Assembly: GCA_025457665.1 (NCBI GenBank)
Contig: JALOTY010000039.1
Location: forward strand, 1-34,586
Source: Akkermansiaceae bacterium
GTDB taxonomy: Bacteria > Verrucomicrobiota > Verrucomicrobiia > Verrucomicrobiales > Akkermansiaceae
DNA: 34,586 bases
Direction of reading: 5' to 3'
Shown: piece after piece, positions 24,137 through 34,100 of the stretch
Position numbering within the stretch: the first letter of the stretch is position 1
Layout: each line of letters opens with the position of its first letter
Notes under the pieces: generated by a model
What the model was told of the DNA's origin: nothing
The model's input: the letters and a program-made list of their open reading frames with translations, nothing else
The model's database searches: none
Translations under genes and position numbers: made by a program

Positions 24137-25636
24137 ATGTTCCGCCATTTCCTCCAGCCCATCCTCGCCGCGCTGCTCTTCATCAGTGCTGCCGCTCCCT
24201 TGCATGGCAACGAAAGCCTCGGTGAAATGTGGGGCACGGCGAAGGCGGAGGAGAAGTATTATCCCATCGTCGATATCCCCATCCCCACCACCGTTCCCCT
24301 GCGGCCCGGCGGGCTTGAGTTTCTGCCGGATGGCAGGCTCGCTGTGGGCACTCGCCGCGGAGATATCTATTTCATCAAGGGCATCACCGCCTCGCCTCCC
24401 GCTCCGGAGTTCCATCTCTTCGCCTCCGGGCAGGACGAGATCTTTTCGCTCGCCTGGCGCGAGGGTGCCATGCTGGCCACCTCGTGGGGCGAACTCACCC
24501 GCATCCGCGATCTCGATGGCGATGAGGTGGCCGATAGCTACGAAGCCCTTTCCGCCGGCTGGGGCTATGGCGAATACCACGAGTTTGCCTTCGCCTCGAA
24601 GCCCGATCCGCGTGGAGACATCTGGATCGCGCTCGGGCTGAGCAGTTCCTATGTGTCGAACAATCTCTTCCGCGGCTGGGTGGTTCGGGTCACTCCGCAG
24701 GGGGAAATGATTCCGGTGTGCAGCGGTCTGCGCAGCCCGGCGGGTGTGGGGCCGGATGCCAATGGTACGATGTTCACCGTAGAAAGCCAGGGGCCATGGA
24801 ACGGCTGCAATTCCCTCAAGCCCGTGATTCCCGGCGCTTTCCTCGGCCACCCGGCAAGCTACAATTGGTATCCCTTCACCCGCGACATGAAGGCCCCCGC
24901 CGTGGAACCCGCCACGCCTTCACGCATGGCCACGGAAAGAGCCCGTATCAAGGAACTCGTGCCGCCCGCCGTCCTCTTTCCCTACATCAAGATGGGTCGC
25001 AGTCTCTCCGGTTTCCGTCTCGCCGAGACTGGTGGCAAATTCGGGCCCTTCGATGGCCAGATCTTCATCGGCGATTACACCCAGAGCATCATCGTCCGCG
25101 CCACCACGGAGAAGGTCAATGGTGTCTGGCAGGGCGCCTGTTATCCCTTCCGCGAAGGCCTCGCCACCGGCATCATGAATGTCGAGTTCTCGCCGCAAGG
25201 ACAGTTGATCGCCGGTGGCTTCACCACCAACCGCCAATGGCCCGTCCGCGGTGAGCGCCCCTTCGCCCTGCAACGCATCGATTGGTCCGGCATCACCCCC
25301 TTCGAAATCCGCGAAATCCGCATCCAGCCGGATGGCTTTGTCATCGATTTCACCCTGCCCATCGATCCCGCCACCGCAGCCGACACGGCGAATTACAAGG
25401 TTTCCACCTACACCCACATCTATCATGCCGGCTATGGCAGCCCGGAGGTCGATCACACCCATCCCACCGTCACCGCCGCCGAACCCGCCGCCGATGGAAT
25501 GAGCGTCCGCATCCGCCTCGACCGCATCACCCGCGATCATATCCATGACTTCGATCTCAGCGGCGTGACTTCCCGCACCGGTGAGGATCTCCTCCACCGC
25601 AAAGCCTACTACACCGTCAACGAAATCCCCCAGTAA
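24137..25636 (+). CDS. Exported beta-propeller dehydrogenase-like protein (PQQ/soluble glucose dehydrogenase-like)
   Basis: A 499-residue protein with signal peptide MFRHFLQPILAALLFISAAA. Propeller blades are visible as GGLEFLPDGRLAVGTRRGDI, EIFSLAWREGAMLATSWGEL, LRSPAGVGPDANGTMFTVES and GPFDGQIFIGDYTQSIIVRA, matching the propeller of PQQ-type sugar dehydrogenases and the related 'membrane-bound dehydrogenase' family of Planctomycetota and Verrucomicrobiota. The C-terminal ~120 residues are a separate beta domain. Whether it binds PQQ cannot be read from the sequence. It is the last gene of the operon, 27 nt after the cytochrome, and the pair recurs in this phylum. I infer oxidation of a sugar product with electrons going to the cytochrome. 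Confidence 0.82.
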   Translation: MFRHFLQPILAALLFISAAAPLHGNESLGEMWGTAKAEEKYYPIVDIPIPTTVPLRPGGLEFLPDGRLAVGTRRGDIYFIKGITASPPAPEFHLFASGQDEIFSLAWREGAMLATSWGELTRIRDLDGDEVADSYEALSAGWGYGEYHEFAFASKPDPRGDIWIALGLSSSYVSNNLFRGWVVRVTPQGEMIPVCSGLRSPAGVGPDANGTMFTVESQGPWNGCNSLKPVIPGAFLGHPASYNWYPFTRDMKAPAVEPATPSRMATERARIKELVPPAVLFPYIKMGRSLSGFRLAETGGKFGPFDGQIFIGDYTQSIIVRATTEKVNGVWQGACYPFREGLATGIMNVEFSPQGQLIAGGFTTNRQWPVRGERPFALQRIDWSGITPFEIREIRIQPDGFVIDFTLPIDPATAADTANYKVSTYTHIYHAGYGSPEVDHTHPTVTAAEPAADGMSVRIRLDRITRDHIHDFDLSGVTSRTGEDLLHRKAYYTVNEIPQ

Positions 25637-25662
25637 CCCGCCCCGCGCTCGTTTTCAGCCCT

Positions 25663-25926
25663 TGCCCTCGCTGCGCTCACGCCATGCCGGTTTGGCTTCG
25701 CGGGAGGGTGAGGTCGCCACGGCTCCCGCCGCATTCAGCATTTCAGCATTTGCCCTCGCTGCGCTCAGGCCATGCCGGTTTGGCTTCGCGGGAGGGTGAG
25801 GTCGCCACCGCTCCCGCCGCATTCAGCCTTTCAGCATTTGCCCTCGCTGCGCTCACGCCATGCCGGTTTGGCTTCGCGGGAGGCTGAGGTCGCCACAGCT
25901 CCCGCCGCATTCAGCCTTTCAGCCTT
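25663..25926. repeat. Three tandem 88-bp units containing a conserved hairpin
   Basis: The unit TGCCCTCGCTGCGCTCACGC... repeats at 25663, 25751 and 25839 with a period of exactly 88 bp and few differences. Each unit contains the inverted repeat GCGGGAG...CTCCCGC (25700-25729, 25788-25817 and 25876-25905) with an inner GTG...CAC pair. The differences between units that I could see in this segment fall outside the 7-bp arms. It sits between the convergent operon end and helicase gene, and may act as a bidirectional terminator or as REP-like elements. The small open frames across it are not genes. Confidence 0.85.
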
Positions 25927-25967
25927 TCAGCTTTTCAGCCTTTCAGCTTTTCAGCTTTTCAGCTTTT
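25912..25967. repeat. Seven tandem octamers CAGCYTTT overlapping the helicase stop
   Basis: CAGCCTTT or CAGCTTTT repeats seven times with no interruption (C,C,T,C,T,T,T at the variable base). On the minus strand the array contributes the last two codons (K-S) and the TGA stop of the helicase gene at 25959-25961. It is contiguous with the third 88-bp unit. Confidence 0.85.
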
Positions 25968-27959
25968 CAAGAAGTCCTCCATCTCGCCGAAGAAGTCGTC
26001 GAGTTCGTCATCGCTCACTTCGGCACCCATGATGTCATCCCAGCAGGTGTGCAGCAGGTGCTTGTCATCGATTTCGCGGATGAAACTGCTCGGCGTGCAG
26101 CCCATCCGCTGGCCCCATTTGGTACGATACTGACAGTAGGTCATGGTCAGCTTCTTCTGCGCGCGGGTGATTCCCACGTAGAGCAGTCGACGCTCCTCGT
26201 CCTTGGTGCCTTCCTCGATGCTCCTTCGGTGCGGCAGCACGCCTTCCTCCAGGCCCACAAGATAAACGACGGGGAATTCCAGGCCTTTCGAAGCATGCAT
26301 GGTGATCAGGGTGGCCCCCTGCTTTTTGTCCAAGTCGTCGTCCTCACGATCGGAGGCCAGAGCACTGTCGTCGAGGAATTTGCGCACTGTCTTGCCCCGC
26401 TGAACGGCCGTGGAAAGTTCCTCTAACAGATCATGGATGGCCTCCATGCGCTGGTCGGACTCCTCCGGCGTCTTGCAGCCGCGTTCCAGCCAGTCGCGAT
26501 AGCCGATTTCATCCAGGAAGGCATGCAGGACCTGATTGGCGGGAATCGTGCGGGCATCGATGGATGCCTTGGCCATCAGCACCTGCGCCACGAAATCCTC
26601 GATCGCGCCGCGAACCTTGTTGCTCAGGATGCCCGTGAATTCCGGATCGCAGAAGGCTTCCCAGACGCTGACCTGTCTTTCGCGGCTGAAGTCCGTGGCC
26701 ATGACCGCGGTGTTTTGGCCGATGCCCCGGGGCGGCGAGTTGAGGATACGGAGGAGGGGCACATCGGCACGCGGGTCATCGAGGATTTCCAGATAGGCCA
26801 ATACGTCCTTGATCTCCCGGCGGTCATAGAAACTCTGCGCGCCCACCATGCGGTAGGGCACCTGCGATTTCCGCAAGGCCTCCTCCAGTTTGCGGCTTTG
26901 GCCATTGGTCCGGAACAGTACGGCGAAATCCTCCCACGGGCGTTTCTCGGTGGCCTTGAGCGAGAGGATTTCCTCGGCAATGAATTCCGCCTCCTCCTCA
27001 TCCCCGGGCATGCCGATCAATCTCACCGGCTCACCGCCCGCCATCGTCGGCCGCAGCATCTTTTCCCGCCGCCCGGCATTGTGACGGATCAGGCTGTTGG
27101 CGGTGTGCAGGATGGCTTCAGTGGATCGATAATTCTCCTCCAGTCGGATCACCTCCGGGTCCGGAAAGAAGCGCTCGAATTCGAGGATGTTCTTCGATTC
27201 CGCCCCGCGCCAGCCGTAGATCGATTGATCGTCATCTCCCACCACGCAGACATGATAGGGTTTCCCCACGAGCTGTTGGAGGAGCTGCATTTGCAGTCCG
27301 TTGGTGTCCTGGAATTCATCCACCGTCACCCGCAGATAGACCTTGCGGAAATGCTCCCGCACATCGGCATGCTCGCGCAGCAGTTTTTCGGCAAGGAGCA
27401 GCAGGTCATCGAAATCCACCGCATTGCGGGCCCGGAGTTCGTTCTGATAGGCCACGGCCAGTGAGGCGAAAAAGTCATCGCGGATCGCATCGAGCGGCAG
27501 GCCGGCATTCTTCACTTTCGAGACGGCGGCGAGCACTTCCTCGGCCTTGACCTTCTCGTCCTTGCCGCCCTTGCGGACGATGAGTTGTTTCATGATCCCC
27601 ACCTGGTCGCCCTGGGTGCAGATCGAAAAATTCGCCTTGTATCCGAGTCGGTCGATCCCCCCTCGCAGCAATCTCACGCACAGCGAGTGGAAGGTGCAGA
27701 CGGTCATTTGTTCGGCCCGCTTTTTCCCCACCATGCCGCCGATCCGTTCGCGCATTTCGGCGGCGGCCTTGTTCGTGAAGGTCACGGCGAGCAGGTTTTC
27801 CGGGGGAATGCCGACCTCCAGCATGTTGGCGATCCGGCAGGTCACGGTCCGTGTTTTCCCCGTTCCTGCACCGGCAAGGATCAGCACCGGGCCATCCAGA
27901 GTGCCCACGGCCTCCCTCTGGGCCCGGTTCAGCGAATCAAATGAAAATCCCCCCGCCAT
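25959..27959 (-). CDS. pcrA: UvrD/PcrA/Rep superfamily 1 DNA helicase
   Basis: A 666-residue 3'-to-5' SF1A helicase used in repair and in displacing proteins from DNA. Motifs in order: Q-motif LNRAQREAV, Walker A AGAGTGKTRT (motif I), TFTNKAAAEMRERI (Ia), TFHSLCVRLLR, Walker B VDEFQDTN (II), GDDDQSIYGWRGA (III), LEENYRSTEAIL (IV), MHASKGLEFPVVYLVGLEEG (V) and LLYVGITRAQKKL (VI). I start it at MAGGFSFDSLNRAQREAV because upstream in-frame sequence is non-family. It is somewhat shorter than the ~720-residue PcrA; the C-terminus is short and lacks the usual Tudor-like extension. PcrA versus UvrD versus Rep cannot be settled from this sequence. The 214 bp to the next gene hold nothing recognisable. 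Confidence 0.92.
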   Translation of the reverse strand: MAGGFSFDSLNRAQREAVGTLDGPVLILAGAGTGKTRTVTCRIANMLEVGIPPENLLAVTFTNKAAAEMRERIGGMVGKKRAEQMTVCTFHSLCVRLLRGGIDRLGYKANFSICTQGDQVGIMKQLIVRKGGKDEKVKAEEVLAAVSKVKNAGLPLDAIRDDFFASLAVAYQNELRARNAVDFDDLLLLAEKLLREHADVREHFRKVYLRVTVDEFQDTNGLQMQLLQQLVGKPYHVCVVGDDDQSIYGWRGAESKNILEFERFFPDPEVIRLEENYRSTEAILHTANSLIRHNAGRREKMLRPTMAGGEPVRLIGMPGDEEEAEFIAEEILSLKATEKRPWEDFAVLFRTNGQSRKLEEALRKSQVPYRMVGAQSFYDRREIKDVLAYLEILDDPRADVPLLRILNSPPRGIGQNTAVMATDFSRERQVSVWEAFCDPEFTGILSNKVRGAIEDFVAQVLMAKASIDARTIPANQVLHAFLDEIGYRDWLERGCKTPEESDQRMEAIHDLLEELSTAVQRGKTVRKFLDDSALASDREDDDLDKKQGATLITMHASKGLEFPVVYLVGLEEGVLPHRRSIEEGTKDEERRLLYVGITRAQKKLTMTYCQYRTKWGQRMGCTPSSFIREIDDKHLLHTCWDDIMGAEVSDDELDDFFGEMEDFLKS

Positions 27960-28173
27960 GCGCGGTGCGCAGGAAACCTGAAGCAAGCCGGAACGCAAGC
28001 TTCGAAACCATGCATGTTGCTTCCTGCCGCAGACGGGGCAATCCGGGGGTTGTCGATAAGAATGACAAGAACCCGTTCTCAACAGAAACGGCTCATCGCC
28101 TGGGCTGGAACTTCCCGGCATCCTGCGGGCGGATCTCGCGGTCTCATCGAGGAAACCCGGTCCGCGAAACCCA

Positions 28174-31100
28174 TCAGGGCGGGGGATCCTGATATTCGAA
28201 ACGGAGGAATCCGCTTTGATGTCCGGTCATGGGGAGCATGGCTTCGATGGTTTCCACACCGTCTTCGTTTGACAGGATGCGTTCCTGGAGATCGGCCGCG
28301 TCCCAAGACAGCAGGTTTCGTCCTCCGCGGCAGGCGAAGGAAGCCCCCGACTCTGCTCCGAGATTTCGGGTGTAGGTTCGCCGCAAGAAACCATCCGATA
28401 GGGTTACGGGACCCGCGCCGGTGGAATTGGTATCAGTGGGGTCGGAGCCGTGGAGGTATTCTTGCCAGTTCGTCAAACCGTCGTGATCGAAATCGGCCTC
28501 GTTTCCGGAGATGGCGGTGTTGGCGAGCTGGGCGGCGGTGAAATGGGATTGCTTCCACGTGGCCAGGGGCAGGACGAAGTGGGCGGTGATGGATTTCGGT
28601 GCATCCATGAGAATGGCCGCGCTGGCGTTGGATGAGTGGGTCGCTCCCGTCCAATGGGAAAACACCCAAGAGGAGTCCGGAACGGCGGTGACTTGGGCCG
28701 TCTGACCGATGGGGTAACTGCCAAGGTCGGCAAGCCCCGTGACTTCGCCTTTGCCGAGGACGAAGACCTGCAGGTGGGCGCGATTTGAGAAATTCGCGGC
28801 CACTGACTTGTTGCCGTCCATGAGGATGGTGATCTGGTTGTTAGGGCTGAAGGCATCGCCCGCCCAACCGGTGAAGACCGCGCCCTTGCCGGCGGTGGCG
28901 GTCAGCGAGACCTGGGCCTTGTGCGGGTAGCGCATGGCGGAGAAGTCACGATTGACCTGGCCATTGCCATTGGTGGCAACGCTGAACTCCCACTCGGGAA
29001 TGGTGACGAAGGCGGTGTCGCTGATGATCGTGTTATTCGCCGTGTTCGTTTCACGGACACTCTCCGGACCGCTGAGTTGGAGGATGAGATGATTCGTGCC
29101 GGTGAGAATGTTGTTAGGCAGGGTGAAGGTTACCGGATAGGACTGTGAAGCCCCCGGAGCGGGCATGGGTGCCGTGATATCGAAGGTGCCGAGGGGGATG
29201 TTTTTCGTATCACCGTAGAAACGGTTCTTGGCGAGCCAGGCCCGGACTTTCCAAGGGCCTCCGGGAGGAATCGCCCGGCCCAGGTTGGTGATCGTGATCT
29301 GGGTGTTGATCGGATCGCCCACACCGAGTGTCACATGGGCCAGCGCCGGCAGGGTGATGGCGAGGTCCTTGTCGTGGAGTTCGGAGATCACGCCACTCGC
29401 GAAGAGGAAGACCCGATCGCCAAGGTTTTCGGCATACTGGATGCTGTTGAAAGGCGGGGGGATCGGGTTCCAAGTGAGGCCGCTGGTTCCCGCACTCCAT
29501 GCCTCGACCGGCTCGGCTGACCAAGTCGAACCCTTGAAAGCCACAAAACCCTCGGAGGTGTGGTAGATGTCGTAGTCGGCATTTGCCGCAAGTGGAAACG
29601 GCGTTCCTGCGGCCCACGAAGTGCCGTTATTGGAAACAAACATTCTCTCGCCCCGTGTCCAAATCAAGAGTGTGCCATGGGCGACGACTGTCCGCACCGG
29701 CCCGATGGAGTTTCCGAATCCGATGGTTCCATGATTTTGAAGGAGATCGCCCTCACCGAGGGTAAAGCCCACATAGGGGGTGTTCACGCCAGCGATGGCG
29801 GCACCGATGATCACCCAGCGATGGTTGAACCACACAAGGGCGGCGCCTCGCAGCATGCCGGTGGTGTTGAGTTGTGTCCAAGTGGAGCCCCCATTGATGG
29901 AACGATAGAGGCTCCCATCGCTTGCCAGCAGCATCCATTCGGATCCATTCCATGCGAGATCGGCCCAGGTCTTGGCGGGAAGGCCGGTGACGGTTTGGAA
30001 TTCGGAGCCGTTGATCGAGCGGTGAAGCAGGGTGTTTGATGAAGTGGATCCCTCGAAAACCATGACTTCGGATCCGCTCGATACCACTTTGGCAAAGAGA
30101 CTGTTAGATTCAGCGGGACTGCCGTTGATGTTGACATGGGACCAGGTCCGACCCTCGTCCTGACTGCACACAAGAATCCTGCTGCCTGCGACAATCAGGG
30201 TTCCATGGAGTTCCGCCATGCTAAGGCCGGTCTTGTTGGCGTTGGGTGGGGAGGAGCTCCCCGCGAGCGTCATTTCCCATTCTTCGCCATCCCGTGATCT
30301 CCACATGCTGCCATCGCTACCGATCACCAGGTAAAACTCGTCGTTGGTGAGGATCCTGGCAACAGAGACTGGAATCCCTTGGGAGGCCTGCCAGTTCAGA
30401 CCATCACGGCTCGTGACGACACGGCCGTCAGGGGCCTTGGCGAGGAAGAGGCCGCGAGCATGAGAGAGCAGCTCCTTGGAAATCCCGGTGGAGAGTGGCT
30501 GCCAAGCCAGCGCATCTGACGAGGCATGGGTGTAGATCCCTCGTGTTCCCAGGAAATAGTTACCGCCAAGATAAGCGAGAATGGGGGCGTCGAGAATCCC
30601 GGAAGGAAGAGGGTGTTCCGTCCATTCCATCGCCTCTTCCGTCGAGGAAATGAAGAAGCCCCTCGCGCCTGCTTCCGCCCGGGCGACCAGAAAGCGACCC
30701 TCTGCGAAGATTCCATGACTGTTCCTCGACGTGCTCCCAAGGACGGGTGCCCAGTTGTAACCCCCGTCGACCGATCGGAAGATTCCCTGACCCGAGACCA
30801 TGCCACCCAGGATCGTTCCGCGAGGGGAAATGGCGATCCATCCGAGATGGCCTTCGGCGCTGACCGTTCCTGTCTCCCACACGAGACCGTCTGCGGACGT
30901 CATCACGCTGCCTGTATTCGATCCTTGGGTTTGGTAGCTGGCGATGAAGACACCCGATGAGAAGCGGATGGGTTCGCGCACCCAGTATTGGGTGATGTTG
31001 GGCTGGAACTCGGTCCAGTTGATGCCATCGCGCGTGGACATGATGCCCCCGTCATCGAACTGGATCACGAGGGTGCCGTTGCCGGATGCCATCCCGTGAA

Positions 31101-34100
31101 TGGAATTGGCAAAACTGGGAATGGGCATCTTTTCCCAAGTCCTGCCATCGAGCGAGCGGTGGACCGAGCGCCGTCCGGCGACGTAGAAGACGTCGTCGAA
31201 GTTGACGGAATGCTCGGCCGGAATGGTTCCGCTCGGGGTGTTTTCGAGCAAGTTTTCAGGCTCTGCCGGAGCTGACCTCAGCCGAATCGCATCCATTTGT
31301 CGAAGTCCGCTGGAGTCGCGGACACGAACCGTGACCGTATGTCCTGCCGGGTCGGTGATGTGAACAGGAAAGCGGAAGGAGGTTCCACTGCCCGACGCCA
31401 CGAGTTGCGAGTCCACGAAGCATTCGTAGCTGGCGGCTCCATCTTCGGGATCGGAGAGGGTGCCTTCGATGGTGATTCGTGAGCCGATGAGATGAGTGCT
31501 GGCGGTTTGGGGTGAGAGAATGCTGACCAGAGGGGCATTGCCGCCGAGGTGTGGAGTGCCTGTTTGGATGATGCCGCCGTTTTTCATCACAGCGACGAGT
31601 TGGCCGTTTCCTGAAGCGAGATCGACAACCTTGCCGGGAGTGAACCCGCGAAGCCATTGAGTCCCGTTTTCGGAGAAGTAGAGGTTCTCGTCATTGCCAA
31701 GCAAGACGAGGAAGGTGCCGAAGGTGACGACCCGTTTGACTTCGAATCCACTGCCGGGAAGTCCGCTGGTGGCGAGGTTCGACCATGTTGTGCCGTTGGT
31801 GCTGTTGGCAGCGCGAATGGCGGACGAAGAGTTGGTGAAGATGCACCAGGATCGCCCTCCGAAAGTGACGAAGTGGGGATTGCTGCCTGTCAGGCCTGTC
31901 GAATTCCAGGTTGTTCCGTTGGTGGAGGTGCGGATCAAGGCGGAATTCGGTGACCCGACATTGGAGAACCAGCGATTGCCGAGTGAGGCGAATCTGGAGG
32001 TGGAATCGAGGGAGAGAGGGAAGGAAGCCTGAAACCAAGTGGTGGCCCCATTCACGCGGGAAAAAAGCGCGGAGGTTCCCATCTCGGTCGAGACCACGGC
32101 AATTGAATTTCCATTGGGAAGCTGGCCGATGAAGGTGATATTGGGTGATAGCCCGATCGGGTCTGCGGGGTTGAGTCGGACATCGAAGGGGTTGTGACCC
32201 GAATAGATTCCGGATCCGAAATCGGGGACGCCGAAATACCGACCAGCGGCCGATCCCGTGATTTGAACGACAGGCGTATTGAGAGATTGGCTCCTTTTCC
32301 AGGTGACTCCGTCGCCAGAAAGATAATCCGCTTCGGAGTTTGCGAAATTGAATGTATTGTCGTTTCTCGCGATGAAGAGATTCTCGGTGAATTCGATCGA
32401 TGCCACAATCGATGACTTCTCCCGTGGAATGCGCACCTCGTAGGGACCGGAGGCCAGGCCCAGGAAACCTTTGTCGGTGCCGTAGAGGACCTTGTTTCCA
32501 AAACTTGCCGCTGCCGTGAAGGAGTGGGATTCCGTGGGGTAGATGTTCCGCGAATCGATGGCGACGGGGTCGGAAAAAAACCGGAAAGTCGGGAACTGTG
32601 GGGAAAAGGCGATCACATGATCTGCGGTCGCCGCGAGCATGGAGTTCTCGATGAACCCATTGCCCGGCGAGGGGTGGTGGGTCCAGGTCAAGCCATCGGC
32701 AGACGAATAGATTGCCGAGGGATGGAAGAGATAAAAGCGCTCGCCATCGTGAAACGCAGTGGTGGCATGACCGCCGAGAGCTGTGGCTGCGGGGATGGTT
32801 TCAAACTCCTGCCATGTGGTTCCGTCGGTGCTGCGGAAGTGGCGCGCCGGGCCCTGGATGTTGGAGGTGTTTGAAGCAAGAATGAGTGTCTCGCCATCGG
32901 ATGCGATGCTTCCGCTGCCCGTGAGTTCCACAGTCGCTCCGCTCAGGTCGCTTGCCATGAGTCGGGTCCATGAGATGCCATCGGTCGAATGCAGGAATGT
33001 CCCAAGCGAGAGGCCGGTCGTGGAGTCGTAGGCGATGAAGGCCCCCTTGTGAGCGATCAGGCTGAATTTCTCAGGCATGAACGGCGCGGCGAATCCGCTG
33101 GGGATGGAGATCGACCATGTGGCGGCTTGGTTGGTGGAAGTCGCCACGCGGAATTGGCCGGAGGCGTCGAGGCCGGTGCAGATGAAGCGAGTGCCTGCTT
33201 TGGCGATGGAGTTTCCTGTGAAGCCCTGCGGGAAGACGGATTTGGTCCAGTTGATGCCATCGGTCGAGCGAAGCAGTTGGGTGGCGGAAACGGCGAAGGC
33301 TTCGCCATCATAGACCTTGATGTCGGTGATGGCGGCGTTGGGGATGCCGGGCCGGCGCCATTCCCAGCGTTCCCAGGGTGAGTTGACGACTGTTAGAATA
33401 AACTCAGCTGTAGCCGAGCCGGAAGCGTTGGTGGCGGTGAGACGGTAGGCACCGGCATTGCTGGCTTGAGCGGAGGGAAAGGAGATCGAAGCTGTGGATC
33501 CTGGATAGGGGCTGCCGTTTTTGGTCCAGGAATAAGTGAGGGGTGCCGAACCGGAGAAAGTGGCAGACAGGGTGACGGCGGTGCCAGCGGCGACGGCAGA
33601 GTTGCCGGAGCTCCAAGTGAGGCTGGGGGCGACCTCCGCTTCCGTGAGCGTGGCCGTGTCGCTGACCGCGAAATTCTCGTTGTTGCGGATTTCGACGTGA
33701 TAGTTGCCTAAATCGGATTCGCGGACGGGATCGATGATGAGATTCGCCGCAGTCTGGCCCGGGATGGCTTGGCCGTTGAAGAACCATTGGTAGCGCACCC
33801 AGGTGGCGCTTAGCGCGGAAACATCGAAGACGGCGCGCCTGCCGATGGCGGCGCTGAGGTTTCTTGGCTGGCGGATGATTTGAAGGGTGTTGCTGCGGAA
33901 GCCGTTAAGGGCGATTTCACCGAAGACGTTCTCGTGGCAGCTATCCACGGCGATGTGGTAGAGGGTTCCCTCCACGGCGGAGAAGCTCACCTGGCTGCTG
34001 TAGTCGAGCGGGAGGCGGTCGTCATTCGCCGCAACCTCTGTTAGAGACTGGGCTGAATCTCCGGTGTAAACGGCGAGCACGGTATCGAAGGCGCTGCCGG

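Noticed and set aside
25663..25926. Possible CRISPR array
   Set aside because: Units are 88 bp, adjacent with no spacers, and no cas gene is nearby.
25684..26032. Short frames reading MPVWLRGRVRSP... across the 88-bp units
   Set aside because: The same peptide appears in each unit because the unit repeats with period 88 (not a multiple of 3), so it shifts frame; repeat translation, not genes.
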